64,000 bases of DNA, taken from NCBI RefSeq assembly GCF_028548395.1, contig NZ_JAQQLA010000004.1, positions 248,001 through 312,000 of the forward strand, read 5' to 3'. The stretch is from Vogesella indigofera (GTDB lineage: Bacteria; Pseudomonadota; Gammaproteobacteria; Burkholderiales; Chromobacteriaceae). This document shows positions 27,688-34,842 of this stretch, in pieces; position 1 is the stretch's first letter; each line of letters opens with the position of its first letter. Under the pieces are notes generated by a model, which saw only the letters and a program-made list of their open reading frames with translations, did no database searches and was not told where the DNA came from. The position numbers were made by a program, and so were the translations under genes.

Positions 27688-28905
27688 ATGAGATCGCTGT
27701 TTTTCCCTGTTGTCCTGCTGTCGCTGCTGGGCGGCTGCGCCAGCCACACCCCGGCCCCGGTGGCCACACCGTTCCCGCTGGCCAGCCAGCAGGACGGCCT
27801 GGCCGAGCCGGCCTCGGCACCGGTCGCCACCGCGCCGGTGATCACCCCCAGCACCCCGCCCAGCGTAACGCCACCGAAAAAGGCGACCCTGCCGCCGGCA
27901 CAGCTGCTGGACAAGCTGCTGCCGGACTACGTCAAACCGCGCAGCGGCTGGCGCGACGACATCGTCAACGCCATCAGCGCGCTGCAGTTGCCGCCGACGG
28001 CGGAGAACTTCTGCGCGGTGATCGCGGTGATCGAGCAGGAATCGACCTTCCAGGCCGACCCGGTGGTGCCGGGCCTGCCGGCCATCGTGTGGAACAAGAT
28101 CGAGGAAAAGGTCGCCGGTTACCACATCCCGCTGCCGCTGGTGAAGGCGGCGCTGCTGAAACCGTCGCCGACCGGCGAGAGCTACAAGTCGCGTATCGAC
28201 AGCCTGCGCACCGAGCGACAGATGAACGACCTGTTCGAGGACATGGCGGCCGAGGCCGGCAAGCTCGGCCTGCCGGTGGGCATGAAGAACCCGATCCGTA
28301 CCGCCGGCACCATGCAGGTCAGCGTCGACTTCGCCCAGGGCCACATCCGCGCCTGGCCCTATCCCTACCGCTACCAGGGCAGCCTGCGTGACGAGGTGTT
28401 CAGCCGCCGCGGCGGCATCTACTTCGGCACCGCCAACCTGCTGCACTACCCGGCCGGCTACCGCGACATGGTGTACCGCTTCGCCGATTTCAACGCCGGT
28501 CGCTACTCCAGCCGCAACGCCGCCTTCCAGCTCGCGGTGGCACAGCTGAGCGGGCGCAAACTGGCGCCGGATGGCGACCTGCTGCGCTACCGCGACGGCC
28601 TGCCCTCCGGCGAGGCCAGCAGCACCGAACGCGCGCTGTACCAGATGAGCCAGCGCCTGGGGCTGAGCGACAGCGCCATCCTGCGCGACCTGAAGCAGGA
28701 AAAGAACAGCAGCTTCAGCCAGAGCGCGCTGTACCAGAAGGTGATGGCGCTGGCCGACCAGCAGCTGGGGCGCAAGGTGGCGCGCGAGGCGTTTCCGCAG
28801 ATCCGCCTGAACAGCCCGAAGATCACGCGCAAGCTGACCACCGAGTGGTTTGCCAAACGCGTAGGCTGGCGCTACGACAACTGCCTGAAGCGCAGCCCGC
28901 TGTAA
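27688..28905 (+). CDS. DUF1615-type lipoprotein, lysozyme-like
   Basis: A 405-residue predicted outer-membrane lipoprotein. The lipobox Cys is at residue 17 (LLGGC), followed by a Pro/Thr/Ala-rich linker to about residue 70. The globular part contains AVIAVIEQESTF (Glu116/Glu118) and RTAGTMQVSV (about 205-213), which mimic the catalytic Glu-Ser and G-x-MQ motifs of soluble lytic transglycosylases. A muralytic role is therefore plausible but unproven. The start at 27688 matches the signal peptide; a longer reading overlaps the previous gene. Confidence 0.75.
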   Translation: MRSLFFPVVLLSLLGGCASHTPAPVATPFPLASQQDGLAEPASAPVATAPVITPSTPPSVTPPKKATLPPAQLLDKLLPDYVKPRSGWRDDIVNAISALQLPPTAENFCAVIAVIEQESTFQADPVVPGLPAIVWNKIEEKVAGYHIPLPLVKAALLKPSPTGESYKSRIDSLRTERQMNDLFEDMAAEAGKLGLPVGMKNPIRTAGTMQVSVDFAQGHIRAWPYPYRYQGSLRDEVFSRRGGIYFGTANLLHYPAGYRDMVYRFADFNAGRYSSRNAAFQLAVAQLSGRKLAPDGDLLRYRDGLPSGEASSTERALYQMSQRLGLSDSAILRDLKQEKNSSFSQSALYQKVMALADQQLGRKVAREAFPQIRLNSPKITRKLTTEWFAKRVGWRYDNCLKRSPL

Positions 28906-28910
28906 ACGGC

Positions 28911-28945
28911 AAAAAGCCCACCGCGACACGGTGGGCTTTTTTTTT
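28911..28945 (+). terminator. Rho-independent terminator
   Basis: Arms AAGCCCACCG and CGGTGGGCTT followed by a run of nine T, directly after the DUF1615 gene. Confidence 0.9.
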
Positions 28946-28977
28946 GCCGGCCAGCACACACCGGCGACAGAAAAAAC

Positions 28978-29005
28978 AAAAACACCACCCGAAGGTGGTG
29001 TTTTT
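28978..29005 (-). terminator. Terminator of the tRNA operon
   Basis: Perfect 12-bp arms AAAAACACCACC / GGTGGTGTTTTT around CGAA. It is followed by T-rich DNA on the minus strand, downstream of tRNA-Glu. Confidence 0.85.
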
Positions 29006-29015
29006 GCTTGAATCC

Positions 29016-29090
29016 TGGCGTCCCCACGGGGAATCGAACCCCGGCCGCCGCCGTGAAAGGGCAGTGTTCTAACCGCTAAACTATAGGGAC
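29016..29090 (-). tRNA. tRNA-Glu (anticodon TTC)
   Basis: A minus-strand tRNA starting GTCCCTATAG and ending GTGGGGACGCCA, so CCA is encoded. The anticodon loop is CTTTCAC (TTC), and the T-arm GGTTCGATTCC is intact. Last gene of a three-tRNA operon. Confidence 0.97.
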
Positions 29091-29092
29091 TA

Positions 29093-29169
29093 TGGTGCAC
29101 CCGGAGCGATTCGAACGCCCGACCCTTTGGTTCGTAGCCAAATACTCTATCCAACTGAGCTACGGGTGC
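29093..29169 (-). tRNA. tRNA-Arg (anticodon ACG)
   Basis: 77 nt including an encoded CCA. The acceptor is GCACCCG / CGGGTGC, the anticodon loop is CTACGAA, and the T-arm is GTTCGAATC. The ACG anticodon is the one normally edited to ICG by TadA. Confidence 0.97.
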
Positions 29170-29174
29170 AGTGC

Positions 29175-29268
29175 TGGCGGAGAAAGAGGGATTCGAACCC
29201 TCGATACAGGTTTAAGCCCGTATGCTTCCTTAGCAGGGAAGTGCCTTCGACCTCTCGGCCATTTCTCC
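29175..29268 (-). tRNA. tRNA-Ser (anticodon GCT)
   Basis: 94 nt, a class II tRNA with a long variable arm, acceptor GGAGAAA, anticodon loop CTGCTAA (GCT, reads AGC/AGT) and encoded CCA. It is the first gene of the operon, 16 bp from the -10 box. Confidence 0.97.
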
Positions 29269-29283
29269 GTCAAGCGAGGCGCC

Positions 29284-29312
29284 ATAATACTAACGAAGGC
29301 GCCTGCCGTCAA
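29284..29312 (-). promoter_or_regulatory. Sigma-70 promoter of the tRNA operon
   Basis: On the minus strand TTGACG, a 17-bp spacer, then TATTAT: close to consensus and ideally spaced. It lies between the lysC stop and tRNA-Ser. Confidence 0.8.
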
Positions 29313-29325
29313 GCTTTAGTGCCAA

Positions 29326-30558
29326 TTAATTGGCAATTGCCTGGTCCAGACCGAAGGCCTTGTGCAACACGCGCACCGCCAGTTCCAGGTATTTCTCGTC
29401 GATCAGCACCGATACCTTGATCTCGGAAGTGGAGATCATCTGGATGTTGATGCCCTCTTCCGCCAGGGTGCGGAACATGGTGGAGGCGATGCCGCAGTGC
29501 GAGCGCATGCCGACACCGACGATGGACACCTTGGCCACCTTGTCGTCGGCGTCGATCTTGGCGGCGCCGATGTGGGTCTGCACGTCGCGCAGCACGCCCA
29601 TGGTGCGCGGGAACTCGCCGCGCGGCACGGTGAAGGAGAAATCGGTGGTGCCGTTTTCACCGACGTTCTGGATGATCATGTCGACTTCAACGTTGGCATC
29701 GGCGATCGGGCCCAGGATCTGGTAGGCGATGCCCGGCTTGTCCGGCACGCCCTTGACGTTGATGCGTGCTTCGTTACGGTCGAACGCGATACCGGCAACT
29801 ACGGCCTTTTCCATATTCTCATCTTCCTCAAACGTAATCAGTGTGCCCTCGCCCTCGTCTTCAAAGCTGGAGAGCACGCGCAGGCGTACCTTGTACTTGC
29901 CGGCGAACTCCACCGAGCGGATCTGCAGGATCTTGGAGCCCAGCGATGCCATCTCGATCATCTCTTCGAAAGTGATGGTCTTCAGGCGGCGCGCTTCCGG
30001 CACCACGCGCGGGTCGGTGGTGTAGACACCATCCACGTCGGTGTAGATCTGGCATTCGTCGGCCTTCAGCGCCGCCGCCAGTGCCACCGCGGAGGTGTCT
30101 GAACCGCCACGACCCAGCGTGGTGAGGTTGCCCTGCTCGTCGATGCCCTGGAAGCCGGCAACAACGACCACGCGCCCGTCGTTGAGGTCGCCACGCATCG
30201 CGGCTTCGTCAATCGACTGGATGCGGGCCTTGTTGAAGGCGCTGTCGGTGACGACACGCACCTGCCAGCCGCAGTAGCTCTTGGCCTCGACGCCGATTTC
30301 CTTCAGCGCCATGGACAAGAGGCCGATGGTGACCTGTTCGCCGGTAGAGATGATTACATCGAGTTCGCGCGGATCAGGCTGATCCTGGATTTCCTTGGCC
30401 AATGCGATCAGGCGGTTGGTTTCCCCGCTCATGGCGGATACGACAACCACCACATCATGTCCCTGGGCTTTCCATTTGGCGACACGGCGGGCCACGTTCT
30501 TGATGCGCTCCGGGGAGCCCATCGAGGTACCGCCGTACTTTTGTACGATAAGTGCCAT
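29326..30558 (-). CDS. lysC: Aspartate kinase
   Basis: A 410-residue monofunctional aspartokinase, first step of lysine/threonine/methionine and diaminopimelate synthesis. The kinase domain opens ALIVQKYGGTSMGSPERI and carries the aspartate-site FQGIDEQG and GRGGSDTSAVALAAAL. Two C-terminal ACT domains follow residue about 265, so it is probably feedback-inhibited. Some family members have an internal start giving a beta subunit; I cannot confirm that here. The start ATG at 30558 matches the family N-terminus; a longer reading upstream is not coding. Confidence 0.95.
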   Translation of the reverse strand: MALIVQKYGGTSMGSPERIKNVARRVAKWKAQGHDVVVVVSAMSGETNRLIALAKEIQDQPDPRELDVIISTGEQVTIGLLSMALKEIGVEAKSYCGWQVRVVTDSAFNKARIQSIDEAAMRGDLNDGRVVVVAGFQGIDEQGNLTTLGRGGSDTSAVALAAALKADECQIYTDVDGVYTTDPRVVPEARRLKTITFEEMIEMASLGSKILQIRSVEFAGKYKVRLRVLSSFEDEGEGTLITFEEDENMEKAVVAGIAFDRNEARINVKGVPDKPGIAYQILGPIADANVEVDMIIQNVGENGTTDFSFTVPRGEFPRTMGVLRDVQTHIGAAKIDADDKVAKVSIVGVGMRSHCGIASTMFRTLAEEGINIQMISTSEIKVSVLIDEKYLELAVRVLHKAFGLDQAIAN

Positions 30559-30710
30559 GTTATGTTTTCTTGATAGGGTTTTGGATGTCGAACGATGATT
30601 CTTGCCTGATCTGCTACAGAAATGCAAGCCGCCGCGCCGCAAAAAACACGCCCTGTCCCGCAGTGCAGCAAGCCGTGCCGCAACCGTGCGCGAGCACGGC
30701 CATTCCGGGG

Positions 30711-30736
30711 TCAAAAAAACCCGCCGGAGGGCGGGT
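30711..30736 (-). terminator. Rho-independent terminator of srkA
   Basis: CCCGCC-GGAG-GGCGGG with seven T on the minus strand, abutting the srkA stop codon. It separates srkA from lysC. Confidence 0.88.
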
Positions 30737-31723
30737 TCAGACGCAGAGCGGGGCCTCGCGCATCGCCTCCCGCTGTTGTTGCAGTTCGACAATGCGCTCC
30801 TGCCAGTACTGCGCGGTATCGAACCACGGAAAGGCAACGACAAAGGCCGGATCGTCGCGCCGCCGCGTCAGCCACGCGCTGTAGTGCAGCAGGCGCAGCG
30901 TACGCAGCGCTTCCAGCAGGTGCAGCTCGCGGCGGTCGAAATCGCAGAAGTCCTCGTAGCCGACGATCAGCTCCAGCAGCTGCGCCTGTTGCTGCGCGCG
31001 GTCGCCGCTGAGAAGCATCCACAGGTCCTGCAGCGCCGGCGCCATGCAGCTGTCGTCGAGGTCGACGAAGTGCGGTCCCTCTTGCGTCCACAGGATATTG
31101 CCGACGTGACAGTCGCCGTGCACGCGGCGCCAGCTGACGTCGCCGGCGCGGTCGAAGGCGCGCTGCACCTCGTCCAGCGCCTGTCGTGCCGCCTGCTCGT
31201 AGGGGGTGGCCAGGTCGTAGGGCAGCCGCGCCTGTTCCTGCACGCAGCGCAGCGAGGCCTCGCCATAGCTGTCGAGGTCCAGGGTTGGCCGCAAGTGGTA
31301 GGGCGCCACCGCACCGTGCGAGTGCAGGCGGCCGAGGAAGCGCCCCAGCCATGCGAGGGTGTTCGCGTCGTCCAGCTCCGGCGCATGACCGCCACGGCGC
31401 GGGAACAGCGCGAGGCGGAAATCCTGGTAGTGGTGCAGCGTGCGGCCGCCGAAGGCCAGCGCCGTCACCACCGGGATGTCGCGCTCGGCCAGCTCGGCGG
31501 CGAAATCGTGTTCTTCCTGGATCTGCGCGTCGCTCCAGCGCTCCGGGCGGTAGAACTTGGCCACCAGCGGCGTGCCGTCCTCGATGCCGATCTGGTAGAC
31601 GCGGTTTTCGTAGCTGTTCAGCGCCAGCAGGCGGCCGTCGCAGCGCAGGCCGAGGCTTTCCACCGCGTCGAGCAGGAAATCCGGGGTCAGGCGCGAAAAG
31701 GGGTGCAGGGAGTTGGCTGTCAT
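30737..31723 (-). CDS. srkA: Stress response kinase A (YihE/RdoA-like Ser/Thr kinase)
   Basis: 328 residues, the length of E. coli SrkA. It is an aminoglycoside-phosphotransferase-fold protein kinase with the catalytic loop VHGDCHVGNILW and metal-binding FVDLDDS. The ATG at 31723 (MTANSLHPFSRLTPDFLLDAVE) matches the family start. SrkA counteracts stress-induced death, partly through MazEF in E. coli; the local role is inferred. Divergent from an unknown gene. Confidence 0.9.
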   Translation of the reverse strand: MTANSLHPFSRLTPDFLLDAVESLGLRCDGRLLALNSYENRVYQIGIEDGTPLVAKFYRPERWSDAQIQEEHDFAAELAERDIPVVTALAFGGRTLHHYQDFRLALFPRRGGHAPELDDANTLAWLGRFLGRLHSHGAVAPYHLRPTLDLDSYGEASLRCVQEQARLPYDLATPYEQAARQALDEVQRAFDRAGDVSWRRVHGDCHVGNILWTQEGPHFVDLDDSCMAPALQDLWMLLSGDRAQQQAQLLELIVGYEDFCDFDRRELHLLEALRTLRLLHYSAWLTRRRDDPAFVVAFPWFDTAQYWQERIVELQQQREAMREAPLCV

Positions 31724-31789
31724 GACCGGCATTATAAGACGCATGGCGCGATGCTTTGCGATTTGTCGGCCAGCCTTTACCATCCGCGG

Positions 31790-32347
31790 ATGAGTTCAAC
31801 TTCCTTTAGCTATTTCCAGTCCGAAGACCGCCTGCTGGTGGTGGTGCAGCCGGGTGACCACAAGCTGTGGCTGACGCGGCGCCTGACCTGCTCCATTGTC
31901 GACGACATCGCGCGCCTGTTCGCCAGCCAGGTACCCGGCGACGGCGTTCCCGGTGCCGGCAACGAGGACGAGCGCATCGCGCTGGAACACCGCATGGCGA
32001 TGAACGAGGAAGACCTCGACGGCCGCGACCGGCATCACCGCCCGCTGCAGTTCAGCGACAGCGCGCCGGCGCGGCCGGGCGACAGCGACATCCTGCTGTG
32101 CACCGGGCTGGATGCACAGCTGGGCCGCGACTACGCCAGCCTCAGCTTTGTCTGCGGCGACAAGACGCTGAATCTGCGCCAGAGCCGTCCCGGTTTTCAC
32201 CGTTTCCTGCGCACGCTGCTGCTGTGCGCCGACAAGGCCGAGTGGCAGCTGCCGGCGGTGCCGGCGTGGCTGACGCAGAGCCTGCTCGGCGAGCTGCTGG
32301 CCAACCTGCCGCCGCTGGACGAAAACGACGAGCAGGATCTGCCATGA
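31790..32347 (+). CDS. Hypothetical protein, 185 residues
   Basis: A soluble, acidic protein of no family I recognise. The N-terminal half (FSYFQSEDRLLVVVQPGDHKLWLTRRLT) looks beta-rich, and the tail is acidic (DENDEQDL). It has no signal or membrane segment. It is divergent from srkA across 66 bp and followed 70 bp later by the CDF transporter. A much longer reading that continues upstream across srkA is rejected as antisense shadow. Confidence 0.6.
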   Translation: MSSTSFSYFQSEDRLLVVVQPGDHKLWLTRRLTCSIVDDIARLFASQVPGDGVPGAGNEDERIALEHRMAMNEEDLDGRDRHHRPLQFSDSAPARPGDSDILLCTGLDAQLGRDYASLSFVCGDKTLNLRQSRPGFHRFLRTLLLCADKAEWQLPAVPAWLTQSLLGELLANLPPLDENDEQDLP

Positions 32348-32417
32348 GCCACCGGCGCGCGTTAAGGCTGGCTTCAGTCGCCGCTGCCAGCATCCCCCCT
32401 TTTTTCCGGAGCCCGGC

Positions 32418-33296
32418 ATGAACCCGCATCCGCATCCCTCCCTGCAGCAGGCCGCGCAGCGCAGCCTGTGGCTCAGCGTTGCCGTCAATGTCATGCTCAC
32501 CGTGCTGCAGATCATCACCGGGCTGTGGGCCGGTTCGCAGGCACTGGTGGCCGACGCGCTGCACTCGCTGTCCGACCTGATCGCCGATTTCGTCGCACTG
32601 CTGGCCCGCCGCCACAGTCACAAGGCGCCGGACGACGACCACCACTACGGCCACCAGCGCTACGAGACCGCCGCTTCGCTGGCGCTGGGCCTGCTGCTGC
32701 TGGGTGCCGGTGCCAGCATGCTGCTCGGCGCCGGTAACAAGATCACCAGCGGCACCCCGCTGGCGCCGGTACACCAGGCGGCGCTGTGGGTCGCGCTGCT
32801 GACGCTGCTGTCCAAGGAACTGCTGTTCCGCTACATGCTGAAGATCGCCAGCGAGGTGCGCTCCAGCATGCTGGTGGCCAACGCCTGGCATGCGCGCGCC
32901 GACGCAGCCTCGTCGCTGGTGGTGGCGCTGGGCATCGCCGGCAACCTCGCCGGCTACACCTGGCTCGATCCGCTGGCGGCGGCGCTGGTCGGCTTCATGG
33001 TCGGCAAGACCGGCTGGGGCTTCGCCTGGGACGCGCTGCACGACCTGATGGACCGCGCCGCCGACGCGGACACCGTGGCCGCCATCCGCGCCACGCTGCT
33101 GGCGACACCGGGGGTGCAGGGCGTGCACGACCTGCGCACGCGGCGCATGGCCGACCAGATCCAGGTCGACGTCCACCTCGAGATCGACGGCAATCTGACC
33201 GTGCACCAGGGGCACGACATCGCCGCCGCGGCGCGGCTGCGGGTGATGAGCAGCCAGCCGGTGCTGGACGTGATGACCCACATCGACCCGGTGTGA
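32418..33296 (+). CDS. Cation diffusion facilitator (CDF) metal exporter
   Basis: A 292-residue inner-membrane metal/proton antiporter with about six membrane spans. Metal-site motifs are ADALHSLSDLIADF (HxxxD in TM2) and the matching HARADAASSLVV (TM5), followed by a cytoplasmic domain ending DVMTHIDPV with the HxD dimer-site metal ligands. His-rich HSHKAPDDDHHYGH between TM2 and TM3 is a typical metal-sensing loop. Zn, Mn or Fe specificity cannot be assigned. Confidence 0.88.
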   Translation: MNPHPHPSLQQAAQRSLWLSVAVNVMLTVLQIITGLWAGSQALVADALHSLSDLIADFVALLARRHSHKAPDDDHHYGHQRYETAASLALGLLLLGAGASMLLGAGNKITSGTPLAPVHQAALWVALLTLLSKELLFRYMLKIASEVRSSMLVANAWHARADAASSLVVALGIAGNLAGYTWLDPLAAALVGFMVGKTGWGFAWDALHDLMDRAADADTVAAIRATLLATPGVQGVHDLRTRRMADQIQVDVHLEIDGNLTVHQGHDIAAAARLRVMSSQPVLDVMTHIDPV

Positions 33297-33301
33297 ACGC
33301 C

Positions 33302-33314
33302 TGCGGCCAACCTT
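33302..33314 (-). repeat. 13-mer uptake-like word, intergenic
   Basis: Perfect TGCGGCCAACCTT five bases after the CDF stop codon and directly adjoining a relic MITE end. Confidence 0.85.
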
Positions 33315-33332
33315 GGAACCTGTTCTCGATCT
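33315..33332 (+). mobile_element. Relic end of the MITE-like family
   Basis: GGAACCTGTTCTCGATCT matches one 17-bp terminal repeat with one change (C or A to T in the middle). The rest of the element is gone. Confidence 0.5.
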
Positions 33333-33346
33333 TAGCTGCGCGCAGG

Positions 33347-33380
33347 AAAACACCGTGACGCCGGCAGGCGTCACGGTGTC
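33347..33380 (-). terminator. Rho-independent terminator of the export operon
   Basis: 13-bp arms ACACCGTGACGCC / GGCGTCACGGTGT around GGCA, followed on the minus strand by TTTTCC. It is downstream of the TolC-like gene. Confidence 0.75.
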
Positions 33381-33451
33381 TTGGTACGGTGCCGTTCACC
33401 CCGCCGCCCCGGCCGCCGCCAGGCCGGCGCGACACCGTCACGCACACCGCC

Positions 33452-34828
33452 TCAGGCGGCGTCGTGTTCTGCCGCCAGCGGCGCGCCGCCCAGTGCCTGG
33501 TACAGCGTGACCCTGGCCGCCAGCTGCGCCTGCCGCGCCGCCAGCCATGCCGACTCCGCCGCCAAGGTATTCGCCTGCGTGTCCAGCAGCGTGCCGCGCT
33601 CCAGCGCCCCCAGCCGGTAACGCGCGCCATCGATCTGTTCCGTGCGCCGCGCCGCACCCAGCTTCGCCTGCTGCGCCTGCATCCCCTGCTCGCCGCTGGC
33701 CACCGCGTGCAGCGCGTCGTCCGCCTGCTGCAACGCGGCCAGCACCGTGCCGCGCCAGTTCTGCAGCTGCGCCTGGTATTGCGCCTCGCTCAGCGCCACG
33801 CCGGCCTTCAGCTTGCCGCCGTCGAACAGCGGCGCCGCCAGGCTGGCCAGTGCGCTGCCCAGCCACTGCGCCGGACCGCCGCCGGCGCTGCTGAGCACGC
33901 CCTGCAACGACAGCGTCAGCGTCGGGTACAGCGCGGCGCGCGCCGCCGCCACGTCGCCCTGCAATGCCTGCAGCGTGGCGTCGGCGGCACGGATGTCCGG
34001 CCGCCGTTGCAGCAGCTGCGCCGGCTGGATGTCGGCCGGCAGCGGCAGGGACAATGCCTGCAGCTTGCTGCCCTGCGGCCGGAAATCCTGCGGCGCCTTG
34101 CCGCACAGCACCGCCAGCGCGTTGTAGGCCTGCTGCAGTTCCAGGCGCTGCGCCGCCAGCGTCGCCTGCAGCGTGGCAATCGTCTGCACCAGCTCCGCCT
34201 CGTCGCGCGGCGCCGTCTGCCCCAGCCGGATCTGCTGCTGCAACAGGCTCAGCCGCTGCGTCAGCAGCAGCAGGCGCCGGCTGTCCAGCTGCTGCTGTTC
34301 GTCCAGTAGCAGCAACGAGAAATACTGGCGCGCCACCTCGCCCTCCAGCGTCAGCGCCGCCGCGTCGCGGCTGGCGACACTGGCCACCAGTCGTGCGCTG
34401 TCGCCGGCCAGAAGCGCCTGCTGCCGCCCCCACCAGTCGAGCTGGTAGCTCAGCGTCGGCGCCAGGCTGACGCTGCTGCTGCCCTGCTGCCGCTGCGCGC
34501 TGCCGGACAGGCTCAGCTGCGGCAGGCCGCCGGCGGCGGTCTGCGTCCGCACCGCCTGCGCCTTGGCGATCGCCGCCTGCGCCGCCAGCAGCTCCGGGTT
34601 GGCGGCGCGAGCGTCAGCGATCAGCTGCACCAGCTCGGCACTGCCGAAGGCCTGCCACCACTCTGCATTGCTGCGCGGCGCGTGCCACTGGCCGGTCGGC
34701 GCGCGCCAGCCGTCCTGCTGCAGCGGGATGTCGGCGCTGCCCGGTGTTGCGGCCAACGTTGCAGAGCTGAGGGCCAGCGCCACGGCCAGCACGCCCAGCC
34801 GCCGGCGCCAGGATGAATGTTGTTTCAT
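33452..34828 (-). CDS. Outer-membrane factor, NodT/OprM family
   Basis: A 458-residue TolC-like efflux channel with a signal peptide (cut after LAA near residue 27). It has two internally similar coiled-coil halves, the second marked by RRPDIRAADATLQALQGDVAAARAALYPTL. No lipobox Cys is visible, unlike many NodT proteins. AGGAACATAATC precedes the ATG. It is the third gene of a macA-macB-tolC-like operon. A longer upward reading crosses macB and is rejected. Confidence 0.85.
   Translation of the reverse strand: MKQHSSWRRRLGVLAVALALSSATLAATPGSADIPLQQDGWRAPTGQWHAPRSNAEWWQAFGSAELVQLIADARAANPELLAAQAAIAKAQAVRTQTAAGGLPQLSLSGSAQRQQGSSSVSLAPTLSYQLDWWGRQQALLAGDSARLVASVASRDAAALTLEGEVARQYFSLLLLDEQQQLDSRRLLLLTQRLSLLQQQIRLGQTAPRDEAELVQTIATLQATLAAQRLELQQAYNALAVLCGKAPQDFRPQGSKLQALSLPLPADIQPAQLLQRRPDIRAADATLQALQGDVAAARAALYPTLTLSLQGVLSSAGGGPAQWLGSALASLAAPLFDGGKLKAGVALSEAQYQAQLQNWRGTVLAALQQADDALHAVASGEQGMQAQQAKLGAARRTEQIDGARYRLGALERGTLLDTQANTLAAESAWLAARQAQLAARVTLYQALGGAPLAAEHDAA
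34748..34760 (-). repeat. Near match of the 13-mer word (12/13) in a signal peptide
   Basis: TGCGGCCAACGTT differs at one position. It lies in the signal-peptide codons of the outer-membrane factor. Confidence 0.5.
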
Positions 34829-34842
34829 GATTATGTTCCTGA

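Noticed and set aside
29269-29325. Integrase attachment site at the tRNA operon
   Set aside because: No duplicated tRNA 3' end, integrase gene or composition change is seen on either side.
30602-31789. Extension of the 185-residue hypothetical gene antisense to srkA
   Set aside because: The region is fully explained by srkA on the other strand; the extension is low-complexity.
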